From contig SKGB01000016.1 of NCBI GenBank assembly GCA_007117675.1, positions 1-19,962 on the forward strand: 19,962 bases of DNA, written 5' to 3'. A model generated the notes under the pieces. That model ran no database searches and was not told the origin of the DNA. It worked only from the letters and a program-made list of their open reading frames with translations. Below are positions 7,963 to 14,497 of the stretch, piece by piece; within the stretch, counting starts at the first letter, position 1; the number at the start of each line of letters is the position of its first letter. The stretch is from Candidatus Nomurabacteria bacterium (GTDB taxonomy: Bacteria; Patescibacteriota; Minisyncoccia; Phycocordibacterales; CSBR16-119). The translations under genes and the position numbers were made by a program.

Positions 7963-8295
7963 TTAGAGTGATTTTTTCCAACCACCGAGCATTCTTTGTA
8001 TCTCGGTGGTTTGGTTGTTGAGTTTGAAAATAGTTGTAGCGGTGCCAAGATTGAGCTCGAGACAAAGTCTGAGATGGGATTTGAGAACATCAGCTTGCAC
8101 AAGTGCTTTGAGTAAATAGGAAAGTTTATGATGTTTTGGATTGTGTTTTGCAAATAAAATATTCTGATATAAGACTTCAAATGAGCTCATGATTTCTTTT
8201 CCCACAATAAATTTATGTTCTTTTGGTAGTTGTTGCGTAAAGCAATACAATTCTTTATATGTTTCAAATGATTTTTGTATGATTGATAGTTCCAT
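7963..8295 (-). CDS. avd: Avd-like DGR accessory protein
   Basis: A 110-aa all-helical, basic protein matching the Avd/bAvd family, related to the 23S rRNA intervening-sequence protein four-helix bundles. Visible family marks are LPKEHKF at residues 23-29 ahead of helix 2 and the C-terminal EIQRMLGGWKKS segment, where the 'GGW' is characteristic. In studied DGRs Avd forms a pentameric barrel that binds the reverse transcriptase and TR RNA and is required for mutagenic homing. Here it lies on the strand opposite to every other DGR part, ending 5 nt from the TR, with its start overlapping the first codons of the RT gene (RT from 8279). No Shine-Dalgarno is visible. The family call rests on motif memory, but the location next to TR and RT strongly supports it. 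Confidence 0.85.
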   Translation of the reverse strand: MELSIIQKSFETYKELYCFTQQLPKEHKFIVGKEIMSSFEVLYQNILFAKHNPKHHKLSYLLKALVQADVLKSHLRLCLELNLGTATTIFKLNNQTTEIQRMLGGWKKSL

Positions 8296-9199
8296 AAATT
8301 ATAGCGTATCACAACTTTGGGAAACATGGCTCATCTATCGTAAAGGTAAAAAGAAAACAAAAGAGCTTGCTTTTTTTGAGTATAATCTTCTTGATAATAT
8401 CACTCTTCTTGCGGAGGATTTGGAAAAAGGAAATTGGAAACATGGAACATATAGGTTTTTTGAAGTTAATGACACTAAGAAAAGATTGGTCTCTGTTGCG
8501 GGGACACGAGATAAGATTGTCCATAGGTTTGTCTATGAAAAACTTTCTATGATTTTCAGGAATAAGATTGATTTTGATGTGTGGTCAGGTAGAAAAAACA
8601 AGGGACTTTTGCAGGCAATTCGAAGAACACAAAATTTTGCAAAAAAATATAAATCTGGCTATGTTTTGAAAATCGATATACAAAAATGTTTTGATTCGAT
8701 AGACCAAAAGATACTTGTCGGGTACATTGAAAAGTGTGATTGTATACCAAATGAACTCAAAAAACTATGTAAGGAGATTATTTTTTCATACAATAAACAT
8801 ACGCAAAAAGGTTTACCGATTGGAAATGTTACAAGTCATGTTTTTTGTCACCTGTATCTTTCTCCTGTGGATTTTTTGGTCCGTTCTCTTCTAGAAGTGC
8901 GAGCTTATGTTCGATATGGAGACGACATTCTTTGCTTTTTGGAATCAAATATTTTAAGTATGGAGATTGAAAGTAAAATTATAAAAGCATTTAAAAAGAT
9001 TAGTCTTTGTAAAAATTATCAAAGTTCATACATGAGAAAGATTTCTCATGGCTTTAATTTTCTTGGGTGCACTATATTTCCACGAGGGAGAAACATTGTT
9101 CGCAAAATACGATTTTTACAAAAAATTAATAATCGTAACTTTTCATCATATTACACACTATTTCAAAAACACGACAAAACATTGTATAATTATATGTAA
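8279..9199 (+). CDS. DGR-type reverse transcriptase
   Basis: RNA-directed DNA polymerase that would copy TR RNA with adenine errors. The 306 aa from ATG 8279 give: GTRDKIVHRFVYEKL (fingers, motif 1/2 region), motif A LKIDIQKCFDSID with catalytic Asp133, the DGR-specific motif 4 GLPIGNVTSH (178-187), the catalytic YGDD box (213-216, in YVRYGDD) and FNFLGCTIFPRG (motif E/thumb). The DGR hallmark is (I/V/L)GxxxSQ; here it is IGNVTSH, so Gln is replaced by His. The box is YGDD rather than the common YMDD. The open frame extends upstream to an ATG at 8189, but those 30 codons are antisense to avd and look non-coding, so I chose 8279. There is no N-terminal extension, maturase or endonuclease domain, as expected for a DGR. 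The VWA gene starts 1 nt after the stop. Confidence 0.95.
   Translation: MIDSSINYSVSQLWETWLIYRKGKKKTKELAFFEYNLLDNITLLAEDLEKGNWKHGTYRFFEVNDTKKRLVSVAGTRDKIVHRFVYEKLSMIFRNKIDFDVWSGRKNKGLLQAIRRTQNFAKKYKSGYVLKIDIQKCFDSIDQKILVGYIEKCDCIPNELKKLCKEIIFSYNKHTQKGLPIGNVTSHVFCHLYLSPVDFLVRSLLEVRAYVRYGDDILCFLESNILSMEIESKIIKAFKKISLCKNYQSSYMRKISHGFNFLGCTIFPRGRNIVRKIRFLQKINNRNFSSYYTLFQKHDKTLYNYM
9185..9190 (+). promoter_or_regulatory. Possible -10 box for the VWA gene within the RT 3' end
   Basis: TATAAT lies 10 nt before the ATG at 9201, inside the last RT codons. The spacing matches other promoters in this window, but no good -35 exists (TTTCAA at 9161-9166 is weak) and the DNA is AT-rich, so it may be chance. 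Confidence 0.35.
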
Positions 9200-9200
9200 T

Positions 9201-11258
9201 ATGAAAACTTTTGAAATACCACATGCTTCAGAAAATAAACCTCAATCAACGCAAGAAAATATTGAAAAAATTTTTCAAGAAAAGCGTCAGTTTTTGGAGT
9301 CCTATGGAGAAGACGCGCGTTTTACTATTGAAAATGGAGATGAAAAAGGAATTGGTGGAACCTTCGCGGTAGATATTGACAATAGAAGGCTTTTTTATAC
9401 AACGCGGTATTTTACAGAAGAAGGGTTTAAGCCTGAGTGGGTAATGAAATCTACTCTTCACGAACTTGAACATCTTCGAGAAATCGACGAATTTTTAAAG
9501 AGGGGTGGTTCTAAATGGAAATGGAAAAATCATCAAAGAAAATTAATGTCCGATGAAGCGTATAGGATTTTAGACAATTGTTTTGACGATGTGAAAATGG
9601 ATGCAACTGTTGAGCAAAGGGCTCCATTTGTAAAAGGTGCGTCAAAAGAACTTTGTCTTGAAAAGCAGTTTGTGAGTGATGATATGACAGGTTTACCAAA
9701 ACACTTACAGTTTGCATATTCTTTGAAACGTGAGATGTTGACTGGTGAAAAAGCACTTCTTTCTCCGAATGTGCGAGCGGAATTTGACAAACTTCGTAAT
9801 TTTTCTCAAGGAGAACTTTTGGATGAGGAAACATTTGATCTTCTTCATATTTTTTCTCGACCCGAAACACCTTTTGAAGAACGAGTTACGTTTCAGGAAC
9901 AATACCTTCTGCCAATTTTAGAAAAGTTTAAGCAAGAAGATGAGGAAAACCCTGAGTTTCAAAATCAAAATAAAGGTTTAGAGTATGAAGGAGACGAAGA
10001 AGAGGGTGAAGGTCAAGGGGGTAATTCAGAATCAAGCCAGTCTGGTGGTGAGAATGGAGAAAATTTAGATTCAGAGCAAGACACAGAAAATCGACAAAGT
10101 GAAGGAGAGAGTGGAGAGGGTGAGGAGCAAAATCAAAATGGAGAAAATGATGGGGATGCAACAGAGGGGTCGAATGAATCTGGTCAAGAAGGCTCCAAAG
10201 GGCAAAACTCTCAGAAGCCAGATTTTGGGAAATATTATAAAAAATATTGGGAAGACAACCCGAGTACTTTGAATATTCCTCCAGAACAAATGGAAAAGTT
10301 GGTGGATACAATGATTGAGCAAATACAAGAAGAAAACAAAACTCCAGAAGAGAGAGGGTTTGAAGCGTATGCAAAAAAAGAAGGGGTGAATCCGCAAGAC
10401 TTAAGGCAGTATAGGGAGTGGAAAAAGAAAGAGCTTAACACGATTGTTGATAAAGAAACAGGAAATCTGGCGATTGAAGAACTTCGTGAACAGTTTAAGC
10501 GTATTGTAAGTGAAAGAAAAACATTGTCTCAAACTCCGATTTTCCCACAAGATGAGGGAGATTTACTTGTTTTACCTGCAGAAGCCTATGTGGAACTTCG
10601 TGGTGGAGAATTGAAACCAAAGGTTTGGGAAGAAATAGATACAAGAGAAAAAAAAGAAAAAAAAGTTTCTGCTTTTGATATACATCTTGTGTGTGATACC
10701 TCTGGCTCAATGGAGGGTGAAAAATTAATTGAGCAAAGAAAAGCAGCCTTACTTTTACTTGAAGCGATGCAAGAACTTTATGAAGAACTTGAACTTGAAG
10801 AGAGAAATATTGATGAACCACTTTCTATCCGCACCGAATGTCTTACTTTTGGAAGTGATGTATCATATTTGAAAAATTTAGGTGTTGGACTTTCTGAAAA
10901 AGAACGAGTTGCAATGTATAAAGCTTTGTCAGAAGCACCAGGGTCTACTGCCGACTATCTTGCCTTGCAATCTATCAATAATGCAATGGACAAAGAAACC
11001 AAGGAAGAAATAGAAAATGGTGACCGGCAAAAGTTGGTTATTGTGATGACAGATGGAGGAAGTGATAATCCTAATATGTTAAAAAGTGAACTTAAAAAAC
11101 TTCGCGATACTGGTGCAATTGTTGTGGGTGTGGCTATTACAGATTCTGCAAAAAGTGCCATCAAGCTATATGACCCACAAAGTGAACTTGCTCAAAAAGC
11201 AGATGATTTACCATTGGTATTTAAAAATATTTTAGATACACATCTTGAGAGTGTGTAG
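9201..11258 (+). CDS. VWA-domain protein with zincin-like HExxH N-terminus (MoxR partner)
   Basis: 685 aa from ATG 9201. Residues 55-150 hold HELEH (87-91), a zinc metallopeptidase signature, followed by DNCFDDVKMD (125-134), similar to the acidic 'EDxR' segment after the HExxH in CobT- and NorD-like VWA proteins. Residues about 245-345 are a highly acidic Glu/Gly/Ser/Asn/Gln-rich linker. Residues about 490-680 form a von Willebrand factor A domain with a complete metal-binding (MIDAS) site: DTSGS (D499, S501, S503), T583 in PGSTADY, and D618 in VIVMTDGGSD. MoxR ATPases and such VWA proteins act together, the VWA domain coupling ATP-driven remodelling to a client. The 51 in-frame codons upstream of 9201 overlap the RT gene and are rejected. 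Whether the zincin site is active is unknown. Confidence 0.9.
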   Translation: MKTFEIPHASENKPQSTQENIEKIFQEKRQFLESYGEDARFTIENGDEKGIGGTFAVDIDNRRLFYTTRYFTEEGFKPEWVMKSTLHELEHLREIDEFLKRGGSKWKWKNHQRKLMSDEAYRILDNCFDDVKMDATVEQRAPFVKGASKELCLEKQFVSDDMTGLPKHLQFAYSLKREMLTGEKALLSPNVRAEFDKLRNFSQGELLDEETFDLLHIFSRPETPFEERVTFQEQYLLPILEKFKQEDEENPEFQNQNKGLEYEGDEEEGEGQGGNSESSQSGGENGENLDSEQDTENRQSEGESGEGEEQNQNGENDGDATEGSNESGQEGSKGQNSQKPDFGKYYKKYWEDNPSTLNIPPEQMEKLVDTMIEQIQEENKTPEERGFEAYAKKEGVNPQDLRQYREWKKKELNTIVDKETGNLAIEELREQFKRIVSERKTLSQTPIFPQDEGDLLVLPAEAYVELRGGELKPKVWEEIDTREKKEKKVSAFDIHLVCDTSGSMEGEKLIEQRKAALLLLEAMQELYEELELEERNIDEPLSIRTECLTFGSDVSYLKNLGVGLSEKERVAMYKALSEAPGSTADYLALQSINNAMDKETKEEIENGDRQKLVIVMTDGGSDNPNMLKSELKKLRDTGAIVVGVAITDSAKSAIKLYDPQSELAQKADDLPLVFKNILDTHLESV

Positions 11259-11279
11259 GTAGATTTTTGGCTGTTTTTC

Positions 11280-11288
11280 TGGTATAGT
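11280..11288 (+). promoter_or_regulatory. Extended -10 promoter of lepA
   Basis: TGGTATAGT fits the extended -10 consensus and ends 12 nt before the ATG at 11301. Transcription should start near 11295, giving about 6 nt of leader. No clear -35. Confidence 0.55.
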
Positions 11289-11300
11289 GCAGGAATATTT

Positions 11301-13091
11301 ATGAAAATATCTAACATAAGAAACTTTTCTGTCATAGCGCATATTGACCACGGGAAATCAACTCTTTCTGACCGAATGCTCGAGCTCACCAATACTATCG
11401 ATGAGCGTCTTATGCGTGATCAGGTTCTTGATAAAATGGAGCTCGAACAAGAGCGGGGTATCACTATCAAGATGCAACCTGTCCGAATGGAACACAATGG
11501 GTATATTTTAAACCTTATCGATACACCAGGGCATATCGATTTTTCATACGAGGTGTCTCGAGCTTTGAAAGCGGTAGAGGGTTCGCTTCTTTTAGTTGAC
11601 TCGACCCAGGGTGTGCAAGCGCAAACATTTACTACCCTTGCAATGGCTCAGAAGTTTGGACTTACTATTATTCCGGTTCTTACAAAAGTGGATTCTCCCT
11701 TGGCACGTATTGATGACACTAAGCTTGAATTGGCGGCGCTTTTAAATTGTGACCTTGATGATGTTATTGAGGTGTCGGGGAAAACAGGGCAGGGTGTTGA
11801 TGTTCTTCTTGATACTGTTATTGAAAAAATTCCAGCGCCGAAAGAAATGAGTGTTGATTCAAAAAGTTTAAGTGCTCTTGTATTTGACTTTGAATATTCA
11901 AATCATCAAGGAGTGATCGTGTATGTTCGAGTGTTTGATGGTAGTGTTAAAAAAAATGACACCCTCCTTTTCAAGGTTGCGGGTGAGAAATTTATCACCA
12001 CAGAGATTGGTATTTTTTCACCAGACCGAAAGCCAAAAGACGAGCTTCGAGCGGGAGAGATTGGCTATATTGTGACAGGAATTAAAAAACCAGGCATTGC
12101 TCGTGTAGGTGATACGATTACCCAGTTGCGTGACCCTCTAAATGCTTTAAGTGGGTATGAAGAGCCTCGACCTGTGGTGTGGGCTTCTATTTACCCAGAA
12201 AGCCAAGATGATTTTGATGACCTGAAAGCGGCACTTGGAAAACTTAAACTCACCGACTCTTCTTTCACGTATGAAGAGGAAAGTTCGGGTGCTTTAGGGC
12301 GAGGGTTTCGATGTGGTTTTCTTGGGATGCTTCATCTTGAAATTATTACCGAACGTTTGCATAGAGAGTTTGATTTGAATTTAGTGGTAACAAGTCCAAG
12401 TATTACATATCGTATTACATACAAAAGTAACAACGAAACTGTCATGGTGTATTCACCGCATCTTTTTCCAAATGACGGGCAAGCAAGTAAGATAGAAGAG
12501 CCGTGGGTGACTGTGCGTATTATTTGCCCTCGAGAATACCTGGGGCCTATTTCACAGCTTTTGTACGAGCACGAGTCGGAAACCTCTCGAACAGAGAGGT
12601 TTGGTGATGACAGGGCAGAAATAGACGCTCAGATGCCGCTTCGTGAGCTTATGAGAGGCTTCTTTGACTCTCTCAAAAGTGTTTCTTCTGGGTACGCATC
12701 GATTTCTTATGAAATAGGGGAGTATAGAGAGACTGATGTGACTCGGCTTGATGTGTTGATCGCTGACGAACCTGTACTTGCCTTTACTCGAGTTATTTCT
12801 CGTCGTAGAGCGCAAGAAGAGGCAGAGAAGGCTGTTGAAAAGTTGTTTGAGATTATGCCAAGACAGCAGTTTGTTATGAAGATACAAGGGCGTGCGCTGG
12901 GTCGTATTGTGTCTTCTAAAACAGTAAAAGCATTTCGGAAAGATGTGACACAACACATGTACGGAGGGGATATCACTCGAAAGATGAAGCTCCGAGAAAA
13001 ACAAAAGAAGGGTAAAAAGAAAATGGAGGCATTTGGTAAAAGTAAGGTAAGTATCCCTCATGATGTTTTCTTAAAAATGATGAAAAATTAA
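11301..13091 (+). CDS. lepA: Elongation factor 4 (LepA), ribosome back-translocase GTPase
   Basis: 596 aa, the standard LepA length, with collinear domains. The GTPase motifs are G1 AHIDHGKST (13-21), G2 ERGITIK, G3 DTPGH (74-78), G4 TKVD (128-131) and G5 SGKTG. The usual LepA G4 is NKID/NKVD, so the guanine-contacting Asn is Thr here. Domain-level signatures include FRCGFLGMLHLEIITERLHRE, which separates LepA from EF-G, and the LepA-specific C-terminal domain ending in KSKVSIPHDVFLKMMK. LepA acts on stalled or mistranslocated ribosomes and during subunit biogenesis under ionic stress. It appears to be its own transcription unit, from the extended -10 just before the start to a strong hairpin 28 nt after the stop. 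Confidence 0.97.
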   Translation: MKISNIRNFSVIAHIDHGKSTLSDRMLELTNTIDERLMRDQVLDKMELEQERGITIKMQPVRMEHNGYILNLIDTPGHIDFSYEVSRALKAVEGSLLLVDSTQGVQAQTFTTLAMAQKFGLTIIPVLTKVDSPLARIDDTKLELAALLNCDLDDVIEVSGKTGQGVDVLLDTVIEKIPAPKEMSVDSKSLSALVFDFEYSNHQGVIVYVRVFDGSVKKNDTLLFKVAGEKFITTEIGIFSPDRKPKDELRAGEIGYIVTGIKKPGIARVGDTITQLRDPLNALSGYEEPRPVVWASIYPESQDDFDDLKAALGKLKLTDSSFTYEEESSGALGRGFRCGFLGMLHLEIITERLHREFDLNLVVTSPSITYRITYKSNNETVMVYSPHLFPNDGQASKIEEPWVTVRIICPREYLGPISQLLYEHESETSRTERFGDDRAEIDAQMPLRELMRGFFDSLKSVSSGYASISYEIGEYRETDVTRLDVLIADEPVLAFTRVISRRRAQEEAEKAVEKLFEIMPRQQFVMKIQGRALGRIVSSKTVKAFRKDVTQHMYGGDITRKMKLREKQKKGKKKMEAFGKSKVSIPHDVFLKMMKN

Positions 13092-13118
13092 ATTTTTAGA
13101 ATATTTTGTTTTATATAT

Positions 13119-13156
13119 AAAATACCCACAAAAGTATATATTTATGTGGGTATTTT
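13119..13156 (+). terminator. Bidirectional terminator after lepA
   Basis: A 12-bp perfect stem, AAAATACCCACA (13119-13130) with TGTGGGTATTTT (13145-13156), and a 14-nt AT-rich loop. The A/T tracts at the stem base allow termination from either side. Confidence 0.8.
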
Positions 13157-13212
13157 GCTTTGTGGTAATTTACACTAAATGTAATATAATTGTGTTTAGT
13201 ACACAATATTAC

Positions 13213-13332
13213 TTATAGTGTGCCTGTGAGAAGTGTGGGTACACTATATAGTAAAATCATCATAATCACGATAAACAATACAGCTGCAGAGATAAATATC
13301 TGCTTCAACTTTTTTTTCTTTTTATTTTTCAT
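13213..13332 (-). CDS. Putative 39-aa single-span membrane protein
   Basis: A 39-codon frame starting with ATG. The first ten residues are nearly all Lys (MKNKKKKKLK) and are followed by a hydrophobic stretch, QIFISAAVLFIVIMMILLYS, that would span the membrane with the N-terminus inside. It fills the otherwise gene-free stretch between lepA and the FtsB-like gene. Beyond its stop lies a small hairpin (ATTGTGT/ACACAAT, 13189-13207) and then the lepA terminator, which works in both directions. The TATACT just upstream on this strand is only 2 nt from the ATG, too close to serve this start, so I see no clear promoter. Function unknown; it could be chance, though the Lys-rich cap plus helix is typical of real small membrane proteins. 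Confidence 0.4.
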   Translation of the reverse strand: MKNKKKKKLKQIFISAAVLFIVIMMILLYSVPTLLTGTL

Positions 13333-13336
13333 ACAG

Positions 13337-13342
13337 TATAAT
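13337..13342 (+). promoter_or_regulatory. -10 box that decides the start of the FtsB-like gene
   Basis: TATAAT here overlaps the first possible ATG (13341), so that ATG would lie upstream of the transcript. The second in-frame ATG at 13353 is 10 nt downstream of the box, matching the spacing elsewhere in the window. Confidence 0.5.
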
Positions 13343-13352
13343 GATAACAGAA

Positions 13353-13673
13353 ATGAATAAACATTCCAATAACTATATATTTGCTCAAATTCGTAACTGG
13401 CTTATTGTTTTAGCTCTTTTTGCGTTACTTGTGGTGCTTGGAATGGGTCTTTTTTCGTCATTTAAAAACTTACGAGTCTCACAAAATAAACTCACAGAGG
13501 TCCAGTTTGAATACCAGATGATGTTGGATAGACAGACTTCTGTTGAAGGTTTGTTATCTGCTTTTGATAGTGATTTTGGTTTTGAAAAATATGTTCGGGA
13601 AAACTTCGGTTTTTCTCGCCCTGGTGAGGTTGTTGTTATTATTTTACCCAAGGTTACGGATTCTGAGATGTAA
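13353..13673 (+). CDS. FtsB/DivIC-family septum formation initiator
   Basis: 106 aa. A short cytoplasmic tail is followed by one membrane helix (about residues 14-34, WLIVLALFALLVVLGMGLF), then a coiled-coil stretch (SFKNLRVSQNKLTEVQFEYQMMLDRQ). It ends with FEKYVRENFGFSRPGEVVVII, the family's C-terminal 'yiE..aRe.lg..kpgE.vi' motif. FtsB and DivIC bridge division proteins in the periplasmic or extracytoplasmic space and help activate septal peptidoglycan synthesis. The sequence alone does not separate FtsB from DivIC or FtsL. Start chosen at 13353 because the -10 box covers the earlier ATG. A small hairpin overlaps the stop codon. Confidence 0.8.
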   Translation: MNKHSNNYIFAQIRNWLIVLALFALLVVLGMGLFSSFKNLRVSQNKLTEVQFEYQMMLDRQTSVEGLLSAFDSDFGFEKYVRENFGFSRPGEVVVIILPKVTDSEM

Positions 13674-13704
13674 AAACCTTGTTTGATTCCTGCGTCAAGG
13701 TTTT
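13673..13704 (+). terminator. Weak hairpin after the FtsB-like gene
   Basis: AAAACCTTG (13673-13681) pairs with CAAGGTTTT (13696-13704) around a 14-nt loop. Short stem and no following T-run, so efficiency is doubtful. It overlaps the end of the stop codon. Confidence 0.45.
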
Positions 13705-13747
13705 GAAAATTTGTATTAGTGGTATACTAAAGGTATATTATTAAGTA

Positions 13748-13753
13748 TATAAT
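13748..13753 (+). promoter_or_regulatory. -10 box of the glutaredoxin gene
   Basis: TATAAT ends 7 nt before the ATG at 13761, predicting a leaderless transcript. A second candidate, TGGTATACT (13720-13728), fits the extended -10 form and would give a leader of about 25 nt. Confidence 0.45.
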
Positions 13754-13760
13754 AAAAAAT

Positions 13761-14003
13761 ATGGATGTATCAAAAAAAGTAGAAATTTATAGCACTCCAA
13801 CATGTCATTTTTGTCAGATGGCAAAGGCATTTTTTCAAAATAATGGTATTGAGTATACTGATTACAATGTCGGTGAAGATGCTGAAAAACGACAAGAGAT
13901 GGTTGAGGTGACGGGGCAAATGGGGGTTCCTGTTATTAAAATCGGAGAAGAGTACCTTGTGGGATTTAATGAAGGGAAGGTGAAGGAAATGTTGGAGATG
14001 TAA
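13761..14003 (+). CDS. Glutaredoxin-like (NrdH/Grx-fold) thiol oxidoreductase
   Basis: 80 aa, a full-length minimal glutaredoxin fold. The redox-active dithiol is C15-HF-C18 in YSTPTCHFC, at the start of helix 1. The cis-proline loop is MGVPVIKIG (P57), and GFNE near the C-terminus corresponds to the glutathione- or partner-binding GF/GxD segment. The protein would reduce disulfides in the cytoplasm, for example in ribonucleotide reductase, or deglutathionylate proteins. The CHFC centre is between classic CPYC glutaredoxins and the C-x-x-C of NrdH-type proteins, so the electron donor cannot be told. It appears monocistronic and ends at a very long hairpin. Confidence 0.9.
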   Translation: MDVSKKVEIYSTPTCHFCQMAKAFFQNNGIEYTDYNVGEDAEKRQEMVEVTGQMGVPVIKIGEEYLVGFNEGKVKEMLEM

Positions 14004-14031
14004 TATTTCTTTTACTTTAAAGAGTGTCTAA

Positions 14032-14080
14032 ACACACAACATAAAAACCGCTCTTGGTGAGCGGTTTTTATGTTGTGTGT
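14032..14080. terminator. 22-bp perfect bidirectional terminator between grx and tRNA-Phe
   Basis: Positions 14032-14053 are exactly complementary to 14059-14080, with a 5-nt TTGGT loop. The right arm ends on the base complementary to the tRNA-Phe discriminator, so the hairpin forms the immediate 3' trailer of the tRNA and also terminates the convergent glutaredoxin transcript. Confidence 0.9.
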
Positions 14081-14153
14081 GCTCAGGGGCAGGGTCGAAC
14101 TGCCGACCTCTCGCTCTTCAGGCGAGCGCTCTAACCAACTGAGCTACCTGAGC
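14080..14153 (-). tRNA. tRNA-Phe (anticodon GAA)
   Basis: The minus strand folds into a complete cloverleaf. The acceptor stem is GCTCAGG/CCTGAGC (7 bp) with discriminator A. The D-arm is GCTC/GAGC. The anticodon stem is CTCGC/GCGAG with loop CTGAAGA (GAA at 14117-14119). The variable loop has 5 nt. The T-arm is GGCAG/CTGCC with loop TTCGACC. CCA is not encoded, so it must be added by the CCA enzyme. A hairpin lies in the 5' leader and the 22-bp terminator follows directly. Confidence 0.95.
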
Positions 14154-14156
14154 ATT

Positions 14157-14180
14157 GGAAGCGTCTCTTAAGATGCTTCC
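14157..14180 (-). other. Hairpin in the 5' leader of tRNA-Phe
   Basis: GGAAGC (14157-14162) pairs with GCTTCC (14175-14180) and the stem extends to 10 bp with one G-T pair around a CTTA loop. There is no T-run on either strand, so a terminator for the small membrane protein gene upstream is uncertain. A TATAGT on the minus strand (14183-14188) could be the tRNA promoter -10, which would place this hairpin in the tRNA precursor. Confidence 0.35.
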
Positions 14181-14193
14181 GTACTATAATATA

Positions 14194-14493
14194 TTATTCT
14201 GTGTCATTTTTCAAGCCCCCGAATAAGCTGTTTACATTGGTTGAAAATGAATTTTTAGTGTCTTGTAGTTCTTCAAAAGATTGCTGTATAGAGTCGTAGG
14301 CTGACGCAAGATTTTCAATAAGTGGCTGTACAAAATAGTAGGCTCCAAACAAAAGTCCAACGGTTATAAAAAGACGAATCATTTTCCACATTCTGCTTCT
14401 TTTTGCGTCTCTGTCTAGTTTGTGTATCATTTTGTTGTTTTCTTTTGTCAGTCTATATATTTCTCGCATGAGTTTGTCTTGTGATTCATTCAT
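14194..14493 (-). CDS. Small membrane protein with coiled-coil flanks, unknown function
   Basis: 99 aa. Residues 1-35 are charged and helical (MNESQDKLMREIYRLTKENN...), residues about 38-58 form one membrane helix (MIRLFITVGLLFGAYYFV), and residues 59-85 are again amphipathic helix. The tail is Ser/Asn-rich and ends GGLKNDTE. I recognise no family. The layout resembles small scaffold-type membrane proteins common in Parcubacteria. It starts 4 nt after the stop of the patatin-like gene, with no Shine-Dalgarno, so the two form an operon, which hints at a membrane-associated task shared with a lipid-acting enzyme. That link is inference. Confidence 0.75.
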   Translation of the reverse strand: MNESQDKLMREIYRLTKENNKMIHKLDRDAKRSRMWKMIRLFITVGLLFGAYYFVQPLIENLASAYDSIQQSFEELQDTKNSFSTNVNSLFGGLKNDTE

Positions 14494-14497
14494 TGTA

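Larger units (their letters stand above)
7456..9199 (+). mobile_element. Diversity-generating retroelement cassette (VR-TR-avd-RT)
   Basis: All four expected parts are present within 1.75 kb: the variable repeat at the 3' end of a target gene, a non-coding template repeat, an Avd-like accessory gene and a DGR-type reverse transcriptase. The order is VR, TR, avd on the opposite strand, RT. A DGR copies TR RNA into cDNA with errors at adenines and uses it to overwrite the VR, giving directed protein variation without moving itself. There are no flanking transposase genes or terminal repeats. The cassette is wedged between the ATPase gene and the VWA gene. DGRs are known to be common in Patescibacteria. 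Confidence 0.95.

Noticed and set aside
7588..8180. Minus-strand frames across the VR-TR spacer and TR
   Set aside because: No protein-like composition; they overlap the TR and avd, which explain the region better.
8189..8278. N-terminal extension of the reverse transcriptase to ATG 8189
   Set aside because: These 30 codons are antisense to avd, Cys-rich and unlike RT N-termini; ATG 8279 gives a normal start.
8298..8303. TATAAT on the minus strand just before avd
   Set aside because: Only 2 nt from the avd ATG, so transcription would begin downstream of the start codon; likely chance in AT-rich DNA.
9048..9200. 51-codon upstream extension of the VWA gene
   Set aside because: It overlaps the RT motif E region in another frame; ATG 9201 sits 1 nt after the RT stop.
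13341..13352. First ATG of the FtsB-like frame
   Set aside because: The ATG overlaps the TATAAT box; 13353 has the regular spacing.
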